From NCBI GenBank assembly GCA_016169945.1, contig JADLSH010000193.1, positions 1,736,001 to 1,800,000 on the forward strand: a stretch of DNA of 64,000 nt, in the 5' to 3' direction. Position numbers and translations under genes: made by a program. This document shows positions 34,016-45,200 of the stretch, piece by piece (the stretch's first letter is position 1; every line of letters starts with the position of its first letter). The stretch comes from Trachythela sp. YZ-2020. Taxonomy: Eukaryota > Cnidaria > Anthozoa > Malacalcyonacea > Clavulariidae. Below the pieces are notes generated by a model. It was not told the DNA's origin. It saw nothing but the letters and a program-made list of their open reading frames with translations, and did no database searches.

Positions 34016-36122
34016 TGCGATGTTGTGTCATCATTGAGTCATGCAGGTTTGGGTGTACCCATGACAAGTCCTCTTGTCTCTTATATAGTATTTCATGTAA
34101 GATAAGATGGGCAGGTTAAAACACAACATTTTGGACACAATTTCATGCTAAAAATGCACAGTTACATTAAATAAACAATGGCTCGAAAACATTATGCAAA
34201 TCTAGTGTACAACAACATAGTTTAGTCATTAGGGTCTAAGGGGAATAGTTTAATTTAATACGATGGGGAATGTGTACTGTGTTAATGTACCTGGTTTGTA
34301 GTTTTACATAGCCTATATAAGTCTGGGTAGGTCAATTATCTGTTGCAATGCATTTGATTTGCAAACCTTTCTATAGCAATTGTTTATTTACTCTACTATT
34401 TATAGAAAACTATGTAAAATAGTATTTTATAGTTTATACTTGTATAGGCTAGTTAGAAATGACATGGTTACACCATTGCTTGCTTGCAGAAGCGACAGTA
34501 AAAATGCCTAAAAATAGGAACATGTAACCATGAGAATGGTATATCTTTACTGGGTACGTTTAGTATGATTTCTTCGTGGTAAAGCTAGCAATTTAACTTT
34601 GTCATTTAACCCAAAGTGAGTTTGATTGGGTTGAGTTCCGCCGATGGCCTCGGCTGGGTCCGGTACGAGGGACTTTAACCTTTTCAAACATCACCTGTAC
34701 ATTAGTTAGGTTTTTACAATAAAAATAATCTCAAAATATGTTTATTTTCTTATAAACTATAAATGTCTACTGGGCTATTGGGTAAAGATATATTTTGGAC
34801 TGGCGCGCGGCAAAAATACACCTCAACACGAACGATATACAAATTAAATATATTTGCCCCAAAAACATTCGAAAATACGACTATATCCTTTCCTTCGAAG
34901 CTAGTTGTCGTCAGCTATTCGCACACTCGTTGAAAGTAAAAAAATGTCAAAGTTTGAGGCCAAACCACAAATGCATTGCAAGGTCAGGAAATAGACTTAA
35001 TACACTTACTTAAAGATTGCGACTTGAACAACAACATCAGGAAGCCATTTTCCGTAACTCGACCTGGTTTGTTTACAAGCGACGAAAATTACTCGAGTTG
35101 TAAACTTGCATCTCTTCGCTATTTCTATTTCCAACAAAATTTTGTTTAAATTATCTACTGACTAGAAACCTATTAACCTTTGCCCTCAAAAACTTGAGGT
35201 AGTAATATTTATATTAAAGTAAACTTGTTGCCAAATTTTCAATGTCAAAAGTAAACATTGAGTGGAGCGATAAGGCGTCAAACACAGGTCGAAGATCCGA
35301 TTACATTTTACCGTTGAAAACGCACGCGCGGGCTTCAAAACAGCGTCCTACTCGAAATGCAAGATCGATTAAAAATCGAGCTGTCGTTTCTGAAGCATTA
35401 AGACAATATTTAAATGTGTTTTGAGGGAATTCCCGTAACTCGACCTACTCACATTTGTGTAGCTATTTTAGTGCGATTGACTCGACGTTGAAAAGGCCTT
35501 CTTGACTAAAACTAATTTTGCAAATATAAGTCGATAACTTTGAGTAAAAATATTTTCATATTTTGACAGTACGTACATGAAATAACTTACCTTAGTTGAC
35601 GAAGCATGTAAATTTCTGAGCAGATCAGACGTCTTTAAATGGGCGCAGTGGAAGGCTTGAAGCATATGCATGGGGTCTTGACTGTCCTTGTCCAACAAAC
35701 CACATCCGTTAAACAAGTCTCTCGTTTTCTTGTAATACTACCTTCTTCAACCCAACTTTGGGGTCACACAACTAATCATATTCCACCAATATCACATGCT
35801 GAGTTAACTGTCTTAACTATCTTTCTTTGAAATTAAAACCAGCAAAACGGTAAGCCTTTCATCAACATGTTCCCACAGGCGAAGTTGTATGTTGCAAGGA
35901 CTCGACACAAATCGCGATTAAAATGTTGAAAAACTCAATCGAATCTCACAAAACTTACGTGAACGACAGATAAATACTCATTGTATCCGATACTGTTGAT
36001 TTTAGAGCGAACAGAAGAAAATCGCGTTTTTCTTTCCGTTTCAGTTGTCAAATAAATATTTGTCAAAATTTCGAGCCTTCGAACCGGAAGTAATTTTTCT
36101 GCAAGTAAACCATTGCAGAAAG
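34016..36122. other. Spacer with weak minus-strand exon candidate
   Basis: No established gene. On the minus strand, 35730-35599 reads RDLFNGCGLLDKDSQDPMHM and LQAFHCAHLKTSDLLRNLHA and ends at a perfect donor (AAG|GTAAGT, at about 35591-35596), so an unidentified minus-strand gene starting from the shared promoter near 36.12 kb is possible. A plus-strand frame at 35242-35424 has no recognisable motif. The block CCGTAACTCGACCT recurs near 35053 and 35430. Confidence 0.35.
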
Positions 36123-36173
36123 CTGACCAATCAGACGAAAGTTGCCTTTGTTGTCCAGAGGAGGTCGGACAGC
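36123..36173. promoter_or_regulatory. Shared promoter module in inverted orientation
   Basis: CTGACCAATCAGACGAAAGT at 36123 is the complement of the module at 28375-28412. It runs straight into CCAGAGGAGGTCGGACAGC (36155-36173), whose complement occurs at 38950-38968 in front of the RecQ-like gene. This one site therefore combines elements shared with two other genes of the transposon, and its position could serve both strands. Confidence 0.55.
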
Positions 36174-36188
36174 AGGCCGCAAAGCATC

Positions 36189-37288
36189 ATGGGAATTGAG
36201 CGCCTAATTCCACGCGTGGCTTCATTGACTGTTGACTGTCGAGGAGTGAACATCTCTCTGACTGGCAATATGGAAGCTTTCGAACGACAAGAGTGTCAGG
36301 CTGCGATACTTTGTGTAAACAGCATGTTATTGCTGTATTATTGCGATCCTCATCATGACTTCTGTTTTACTATACCAAGTTTACCTTTTTTTAAATTGCA
36401 TGGGACGTGCTGTCATGTTAGCTTTATAAATAATCCGTCTGAGCGAAGGAATTGTGTTATTCCCAATAACGAGGCTCTTCTTTCTATAAAGTTGGATGGC
36501 GTTAAGTCTCCGTGTATCATCAACGTGAAAACAAGCGCAGTATTTAAGGTTTGGTATACTACAATGCATTACAATTATCTTGTTATTTAGTCAAATTTCC
36601 GCTTTGTTGTTTTTATTCTTGTACTGTAATTTTATAAATACATTGTACAAAATAGTTAGATATTTTTCCATTTTCAGCTGTAAAATATTGCCATATTTGT
36701 GTGTAAAATATATTTGTTCTAATAATAGTGACACACTTTTGCATTAGGTTGCTAATTTTAGAGATTACAGTGTAGGTATAAAATAATAAAATAAAATTTT
36801 TCTTGTTATGATTTTGTAGAAAGAGATCTACTTGAGTGGTTGGCTGGTCTTGAACCTGGTCAGGATGGATATAGGTGATAGGGCAGAAAGTGGTGACCAG
36901 TTAAGTGATGAGGGCGAAAGTGACGAGGCCGAAATCACCCATGCTGTACCATTCAAGTGCATCGGTGCTGCTCATGAGAAAAACTACCAACATCATGTTG
37001 AACAGGCATACCTTGCTCTTCATGGACAAGATAAACCAGTGAATGTAAGAATACGACCAGAGCCATTGAATCCAATGGACCCAAGTGCTTATTGCAATTG
37101 ATCTAGACCATGGAACTGGATGGACACATGTTGGTTATTTTGCTTCTGAACTATGCAAGTATTTGCACCCACTAATTGCTGCAGGAGATATCTTAGAGGT
37201 CTATGTTCAGCATATCAAGTGTAGGGTTGACGTTTTTAAAATAGGATTTTATCCAAACATTTTCATAAAACGACGTGGTGAGTGGTAA
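36189..37288 (+). CDS. HIRAN-type domain protein, frameshifted
   Basis: Exon 1 (36189-36548) starts MGIERLIPRVASL and has no recognised domain. After an intron (donor AAG|GTTTGG, acceptor TTTTGTAG), exon 2 from 36820 encodes an acidic stretch (DRAESGDQLSDEGESDEAE), then CIGAAHEKNYQHHVEQAYLA and VRIRPEPLNPMDPSA. At about 37095 one extra base shifts the frame; after it the sequence reads IAIDLDHGTGWTHVGYFASE and YLHPLI, then FKIGFYPNIFIKRRGEW and stop. The pattern (E-P-x-N-P-x-D-x-x-A-I-A-I ... G-Y) fits the HIRAN fold, a DNA 3'-end-binding module in stalled-fork helicases such as HLTF. A second possible frame problem lies near 36870, where the alternative frame reads RDLLEWLAGLEPGQDG. A role in recognising DNA ends is inferred. 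Confidence 0.6.
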
Positions 37289-38907
37289 GGAAGTTGTTTG
37301 TGATATAATAGCAACTGACTAGGTTTAGCAAGTTATAGAAATGCTGTTATTTCAACTAACTTTTTAGATTTTTTTTTCCAGCATTTTTAAACAAAAACTA
37401 GGTTAATCATAAGTGGGTGCAATTAAAACAATGTCTGTCATGCACATTCATGCAATTAAGTACATAATTGTAACATGTGCTGTACTGAATTAATAAATAA
37501 ATAGTTTATACATTCACTTGACCAACTTTGTGAGTAATTTTTCATTAAAATTAATGCAACAATAAAACAAAAATATGTCTATTTATATACATATTGATCA
37601 AAGGTCCCACAATAACATGCTGCTGATACTTTGTGGTACATTACATGAGAATACAAAAAAACCCAGCATATAAGAACCACCATTTCTCAAACATTATCTG
37701 CATTAGTTGTGTAACAGCATTACAAAATACTGTTAAAAAAAGGCCAAGTGGGCCTCCATGGATGGATGGTCAAATTAATGTACTGTATATACCTGTCCTA
37801 ACTTGTAACATTAAATAAAAATTAATTAAGATTCTTTAAAATACAGTTTTGCTCATCAATTTGGCCTGATTCTATATTTTGGGCGCAAACAGTATTGTAG
37901 CATAAATTGCTGGTGGTTCTTAGCTACAATGGTTCTTTTATGTAGGTCTTTACTGTACATTTTCTTATATTTACTCTGAATATGAACAACATTGCAACAG
38001 GACTCTGTAGTATTTTGCATGCTACAAAATGGAACACTGCAGATGTACACATACATTAACATATGTGTCTATGTACAGTATTCTATGGAGCAGGTGGTGG
38101 TGGTAAGCTCTCTGCCCCTTTGAAATGGGCTGTTCTGACACTTAGTTGACCAGGCTGAGGGATCACTGCTCGATTTGCCACAAAAACCCCAGGATATGCG
38201 TACACGATCCAGTCGTTCTACACCACTACTACTGAGATGGTAGGTTGAATGATTGTAACGAACTGTCCTTGTATCTGTCATTATCCAGATTTAATGAGGA
38301 TGCTTAATTCTTGCAGACAAAATCATTGACAAAAATAGAATCCAGCCAAAATCACGAATCTCAAATCTATTAAAACAACAGCCAAACAATAAATTTCACT
38401 TATAAAATATTGTTACAGAAGTGCTTTAATTATTTACATACTTTAAACAATATATACAATCGAAACTTCTATAGTATATCAAATTTCGACAAGGCAGTAT
38501 ATTTTACAAAGGGCTATATTCAACGGTGAATATCTCGAAAACGGTTGCGGGACCGAGGGGGGCCGGCTGGATAGAATTAAAGATTATACTTTTGTTTAAC
38601 TAATCGTGAAAAAAATAGCGAAATCGAACCATGGAAATTTGAGATTTTTGTCTTCAAAGATTGTTGACAGAAACGGCATTAAATTACATCGCGACGGCAT
38701 AGCGCCTAAGTGAGAGGTCAAAATAAACTGGAAAATGACGCTTACCTTTCAAGATACCGTTCCAATGGGTAGATTGACTGTTGTAAAAGTAGTATCGCGT
38801 GAAATTTCCAAAAAAAATTGTATAACAATATGAAAAAAATCGATATTTATGAGCCCTATGTAAATTTTCGATGACACAAGCTTCTTGCGAGCTTGTGGAA
38901 AATGGCG
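37289..38907. other. Spacer between HIRAN and helicase genes
   Basis: Mostly AT-rich non-coding DNA. A minus-strand frame at 38281-38069 (YNHSTYHLSSSGVERLDRVR, then ISWGFCGKSSSDPSAWSTK) looks compositionally protein-like, but I cannot identify it or its gene. No other feature is supported. Confidence 0.35.
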
Positions 38908-38968
38908 CAATCTGATTGGTCGAGATGTTCGCCCAAAGTCGCCTAATAGGCTGTCCGACCTCCTCTGG
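38908..38968 (+). promoter_or_regulatory. Promoter module of the RecQ-like gene
   Basis: Carries CAATCTGATTGGTCGAG and, 30 bases on, GCTGTCCGACCTCCTCTGG, the complement of 36155-36173. It lies 65-125 bases before the ATG at 39034. Both blocks recur at other gene starts in the element. Confidence 0.55.
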
Positions 38969-39033
38969 GGGGTGTCGGGAAAGTATCATATTACAAGCTT
39001 CCACTTGACAAGCATTTCTCTCGCGTTTCCGCC

Positions 39034-40955
39034 ATGCTGGACTACATTGCCTTTTTATCTTGCTTAGAATTTGCGGTTGTAAATAGTATATATAAACAAA
39101 TTATTCTAAAACCAAAGCAAGTTCTTTGTTTGGAGAGCATGTATCTAAAGAAGGATGTGATGTGTGTTTTACCGACGGGTTATGGCAAGTCTTTAATTTA
39201 TCATCTTCTGCCAATGTTGTTGTTCGCGAAATACAAGTTGCCAGACGATTTACTTCGGGCATCGAAAGGTATTTCTACGGCCGTAGTTAACTCCATTATT
39301 ATTGTTGTATCGCCATTGAATTCTTTGATAAGTGACCAAGTATCGCGTCTAAGCATGAGTGGTATTCGAGCGTCAGTTATCAATGTATTAAAGGAATCGG
39401 GAATGGATCAACTGGCCGAGGATTCTGACGACCAAAATAATGAAAATATACATGTTGACTTCAGCCAGTGTGAAGAGAAAAACTTACGCGATGGTCATTA
39501 CAACATTGTTTTTGCTCATCCAGAAACACTTATTTCGAGCAAATATGGACGGGAGTTATTGCTGAGCGAGATATACCAAGAAAATGTCTTTGCAATTGTT
39601 ATAGACGAAGCTCATTGTATATTAGACTGGTTAGTATCAAGTCAACGTTTCACCTTCCATGCAAGTATTAAAATATTTTGATGTCCTTGTAGGATTGCCA
39701 ATCACTGTATTAATATGAATGGCGAAGTTTTATGTTATTTAGCAATCGTGTTACCCACACCTACTGTAAATGATGACTATAAATTATTTTATATGCGTAA
39801 TCTTGATGTGTAATATACCTACACAAATACAAAATTGACTTGAAAAGAAGGTATAAAGTTAGACAGCGAATGCCTGAATTGTCAGCTTGTAGTGTTAATA
39901 AATGTTAGATTGTTTATGCCCAATCACCTTCCCTTCAAAATTATGTCATGATGGTAGTGGTAAACACAAAATTTGGAAAATAAGTGGCTTGGGACAAAGC
40001 GAGCCTTACGTAAAATTCTGCAATCTGCATAGCCTGTGTATTCCTACCTGAATGTAATGTGCTTTTATATCAGACTTACATTTTGTTTTTATGTTGTTGC
40101 AGGGGGAGTGATTTCAGAAAAGACTATGGTAAATTAGGAGTGCTGTGTGCACTGTTTCCCGATGTACCCGTTATTGCAATGACAGCGACAGCAAGTCGGA
40201 CTGATATTAAATGTATCCAGGACTCGTTAGGACTGAAGAATTGTGAATGCATTATTGGCAATCCAGATCGGAAAAATATTTTCTACCAAAAAAGTTTTCG
40301 ACATGGGCAAGATGTCAACGCCATTCAATCGATTTTGATACCAGTAGCCAGAGATCTTTTACAGGAAAAGATAAATTATCCATTGACTATCGTATATGTA
40401 CCCTTGAGATTATGTGGATTTGCGTACAAGATGTTTGAGCATGTTCTTGGTGCTGAACAATATTTCCCTCTTGGATCTGCCTCAATTCCAGCAAACAGGC
40501 TGTTTGCACAATTTCATGCTCCTCAAACCATTGAGATGAAGGATGAGATTTTGAAGCAACTTTGTTCAGCAAGAAGTACAATTCGTGTGGTTTTTGCGAC
40601 AGTAGCGATAGGAATGGGCGTGGACATTCCTGACATCCGTCAGGTCATCCATGTTGGGCCTCCAAGTACAGTGAAGGCATACCTCCAAGAGACAGGGCGT
40701 GCCGGTAGAGATGGCAAACCTTCATCGGCTTACTTATACTACAACAACAGAGACATTGGCAAGAATAGAGTGGGTATGCAAGATGATATGCGCAACTTTT
40801 GTTCAAGTGACAACATATGTCTGAGGAAGTTACTGCTGAAGTCACTTGATTATGAACAGGATATTTTTATTAAGCCATTACACCTTTGTTGTGGTGTCTG
40901 TGAAAAAGAATGTAACTGTTCCATGTGCTTACAGCTTCTTATGGAAAAATTGTAA
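39034..40955 (+). CDS. RecQ-like superfamily 2 DNA helicase, two exons, intact
   Basis: Exon 1 is 39034-39629 and exon 2 is 40103-40955, joined by GT-AG (GACTG|GTTAGT and TTGCAG|GGGG) in frame to give 482 residues. Motif 0/I reads KPKQVLCLESMY and LPTGYGKSLIY (Walker A), followed by VVSPLNSLISDQ (Ia), IDEAHCILDWGSDFRKDY (motif II, DEAH, with the intron inside) and MTATAS (III). The second RecA domain has IVYVP, VVFATVAIGMGVDIPDIR and VIHVGPPSTVKAYLQETGRA (motifs V and VI, Q-E-x-G-R-A-G-R-D-G). A Cys cluster (CCGVCEKECNCSMC) ends the protein in place of a full RQC/HRDC region, so it is shorter than cellular RecQ helicases. Such enzymes unwind DNA 3' to 5'. Its retention as an open gene inside the transposon suggests selection for a role in element replication or repair. 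Confidence 0.9.
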
Positions 40956-42227
40956 GTGAAACATTCAGATCAGTCCAGGAAAGATCCACACTCCTCCTAT
41001 AGTAGAGGTTTTTGACAATCAGTGGAGAAGAATCTACATTTGATAATAGTAAAATATACTCTTACATTCTTAGATGGTGGGTGGGTTTATGTTCAATTTA
41101 TTTGATAGGGAGAGTGTGATATTTTCTGGAAGGACCCAACAAAACTTTTTTAACTTTGCCTGCTTAAAAAATTGTACAGCATATTCAGGGTTTGAATTAA
41201 AAGTTTAAAAATGAATAGCAAATTTACAAGTTTTAGCAAACTATTGATTCATGCAATTAAAAAATGAATAGCAAATTTCTAGTGATGTGTTATATAAAAC
41301 CAGTACGCTGTATAACAAAGTGAATAGCGAAATCCCAAAAATGGATAGGGAATTGCTATTCACTATCTGTTAATTCAAACCCTGAACATTTTATTCCAAT
41401 TTCTAAGAGTTTGTGGTATATAAATTATATTTTATCACATTACATGTTACTGTACTTCATTAGAGTGATGGACAAACAAAATGCAGACTGAGACCATTAG
41501 TGTAAATATTTTGTTAATTTCTATTATAACTGTTCTCAAAATTTCTCATAAAATGTGCAATATATACATTTATAAATTTGTGTCCATATGACTTGTGCAA
41601 GTGCAACTTGGTGCTATTACAATATATTAAATTTTGTTACTAAGGCTGACATAAACTCATGATCAGCACAAGTGAAGTCTCGCCTTCACAACTAAACTTA
41701 CTCTAAATATTTGAGTTCTTTATATTGCACCCTATAAAACAAATTTCTGGTCTAATTGATATCTTATAGTGGATGTTTGGAAATAAGCTGCCATCTGTGA
41801 GTTAAAATTTATGGCGGTTTTGAATCAAATCAGAACCAGCACTATTATAGTAGTCTTAAATTCTCACAGAAACCAGCTTATGGTATAGTCTGTGTCATCT
41901 TTATATGTAGTATCTGTCTGCAGATTGTAGTTGTACTTTTAACAATTAATATTTATAGCAATTAATCATCTGACAATAACCTGCTAAGGTTTTGATCGAA
42001 CTGCCTTGACAAGTTAGCAAACCAAGACATTTTGAATGTTCTGGACAAATGTCCTTAGGATTAGCTCTAAATGTTGAGGATTACAGTACCTTTCTCAGGT
42101 AGTTCAGCAAAACCTCAACAGTTCATTTAACAAACTTACACTATAGACTTCTGAAAACTATATACTTCACTATATACTTTCTGAAAATTGCTAAATTACT
42201 CACTGGACAGTTCTGTGATAAACTAAA
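40956..42227. other. Spacer between convergent genes
   Basis: Contains the 203-bp MITE at 41184-41386 and otherwise AT-rich sequence without genes. The plus-strand helicase and the minus-strand DUF6589 gene converge on this interval. Confidence 0.5.
41184..41386. mobile_element. 203-bp MITE
   Basis: Terminal inverted repeats TTCAGGGTTTGAATTAA (41184-41200) and its exact complement (41370-41386) enclose AT-rich sequence with subterminal repeats of AAATGAATAGCAAATTT and its inverse. No target duplication was assigned. Confidence 0.75.
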
Positions 42228-45200
42228 TCACTCATTGGACAGTTCAGCATCTTCTGAAACCGGATAGTGCATCAATATGTTCTTCTTGTGTCTATCAATC
42301 CATGTCACAAATTTATCTTTGTCCAAAGAGTGGATGGGATCACAGGAAATGCTTGCAAAGGACTCAAATGCTCTTCCATCCTCCTTCTTAAAAGGCCTTA
42401 AACCTCTTATGTCCCTACTTATTATCCTTTCATCCTCAGTTGCTGATTTGTGGGAGTGCGTTGTTGATTTAGGACGAATGTTAACCTGATGCTCAAATGC
42501 ATCCACTATTTTGGTCACTCCTCCTGATGCCTTACTTGCTCTGGTAATAGCCTTGTCTGTCTTGTTGGCACCCATTGATCTGATCAACTTCTTCATCTCG
42601 CAGTTCCTATTTTCTTGAAACAGGTCAATTTCAATGTTTTTGCCAGCACCACCTCTCCAATTGACCGTAGCAGCCCATTTGCAACGATGGGCCTCAGCTC
42701 TTGACAGCAACACTTCACACTGGAGGATATTGATCAGCATTTCAATCGCAAACTCGTTGAATCCAGGTGTTGCAAAGAAATGGACCAGCAGCTGTTTTCT
42801 CAGGATCGATAGGTGTTCGCCATTGCCTGTGGAGACAGCATCCTTAAAATCAGCCAGCAACATGAAACACTTTATGATGTTAACTCCGTAACTCCAAACA
42901 CCATCTTCATCAACTCTGTCTCCATCGTCCTCATCTCCATCATCCATATCTCCATCATCCATATCTCCATCATCACTCTCACCACCAACGAAAACAAACT
43001 CATCAAGAAATTTGTCAAGTATGTTGATAATGTAGCTCTTTCTATATTCTTCTTTTAGGACGTTGACACTATGAGGACCGTTCACTGCTGGCTTGTGTTT
43101 CGTATCCCCAATTTGGAAGAACTCCATAAGGGCCTCAACTACAAAACACTTACCAACACTGTAAAACAGCTGCTCACAATCCTCATAGTGTTTTACATCA
43201 ACTGTGACATTTCTTCGGTTGAGCTTTTCTCGAAAAAAATCGAGTGTTCCCTTCTCTCTACCAGAGTTCTTATACAGTTTCTTGAACACAGTCTGTACAA
43301 AAAAATAACAATATTGTACATGTGATAGCTAAAGGTACTGAACTTTTCACTTGAGGTTTGATTGAAATTCTCTTCTCAAAATGTTTAATTTTAACCAACA
43401 TTTGTCATCACAGAAGGCACATTTTGACACCATGATGTCACTTTGTTAAAAGAAAAAAAAGGCATATCATTATCCTTATATAAATACTGAAGACACATAT
43501 TTCCTAAGAGAGAGAAATATTGACATGGATGTTCTATACATATATTATTGTGTTTGTTTTGTTAGCACTTGGTGAATCAGTAAACATTGTGGAACAACTG
43601 TATAAGAATTGCATTTGACAATCTGCCCACATTTGGTACAATACTAGTGAAGTGTTTGCAACTGTCTATAAAACATTTCAACAAATGTAATCTCTTGTGA
43701 CAGCACAGTAATTGACAAGGGCATACCGAGGGGGTGCAAATGCCCCAATCCAATTTTTAAGAAAACTGTCTGTAAATTGACCTTCATCGGTTTGAATGTA
43801 GAATTTGAAAGTAACTTATCGGTAAAAATATTGAATTCTTAGATGTAAAAACCTCATAATTTTTATAAAAATCCTCTCCGGAAACATGGAAAATGGGCTT
43901 CTGAATTCTGATGCTTCCAAACAGGGGCGGCGTTGGCCCACCGGGACACCGGGAGATTTCCCGGTGGGCCCCCGGAAATCTGGCAATTGTGGGCCCCAAG
44001 CATGCAAAGGTCTACAATGTTTATAAAGTTTTGGGCCCTTCATTAAATATTTGGGATAAATCACTGATATTTAATGAACAAAAATTTAATTTTGTATTTA
44101 ATCCTATTTTTCTTCTCAGCAAATGACACCCCCCAACTCTCCCAATGTGAGCAGTGGGCCCCTAGCGAAAGGTTTCCCAGGCCCTATTTTTAAGCCCCTG
44201 CTTCCAAAAATGCCAAATTATTGTGGGGGTGCCCCCCCCCCCCAAGAGGTTCTACCCCCAATAATAGTTTACTGCAAGGGCACAGACTAACAATGTTCAG
44301 GATGCCACTAGTAATGGGTTACAAATTAACTCTGATATGAGGCTCCTATCTAGACACATCACTGTTTTGTATTGTGCTGTAAGAAGAGTATTTGTTTATC
44401 TCTGTTGTTAAATAAGCCATTAACATCCACTGTGTTTAGTACTGTGCTAAACACATTGGATGTGATTAGTACATTGGATGTGGTTACAAGTACTGTACAA
44501 AGGGTAATATCATCTGATGCAAGAAGAGGCTACCTGTATATGGTCTACTGCTGCAGGAGACAAAGCTTGTATGTGGGTCTTGAATTAATTGGTTTACCCA
44601 CAAGACATAGTTAATACTGTAGCTTACAGAAACCATACCTTTAAGAAACTTCTTTTGGTGTGCCAGTCAACAATGCAAAATGGATAGAGGTGATCCAGTC
44701 TCTGCTTTGCAGAATGGCATCCAGCTCTTAAATCTTTTGCTCCAGCGAATCTGACCCGGTGAGTTGATCACCAAAGCATGGTATCTTTACACCATGCAAT
44801 GGATCACTTTCAGAGGCAGCAGGTGGTACATGCGAGGCTGGTTGGTCTGGTCTGGATGTGGCTCCAATGGTGGGTGTGGTATCATCATCATTGGGTTCTG
44901 AGGAAGACGAGGAACATAGCCCAGCAGCTGTGTAGATTTCTTGGGTCCACTTCTCAAGCTGATCCAGTACATCCACACACTCAGCATATTTTTTTTCGTC
45001 TTTCATCAAGATGGGCATTGTCATGACTTCCGACTTGGTAGACATGTCCTTGCTTCGTTGACATTCAGTGGTTCCAGCTACATAAGGCTTGAATATTGCA
45101 AAAGCAGGAAAATGTTCAAACAAAAGCTTAGCAACAAGTATTCTATATCGGCTTCTAATTGCCTCCAATTCCAGTCGATTGATATCCACCAACTGATGGA

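Noticed and set aside
38069..38281. Minus-strand frame as a definite cargo gene
   Set aside because: Protein-like composition but no recognised domain or splice evidence; only mentioned in the spacer entry.
43914..44208. GC-rich palindromic segment as a regulatory hairpin of the DUF6589 gene
   Set aside because: The exact 8-bp duplication and CAGGGGC ends explain it as a hAT MITE.
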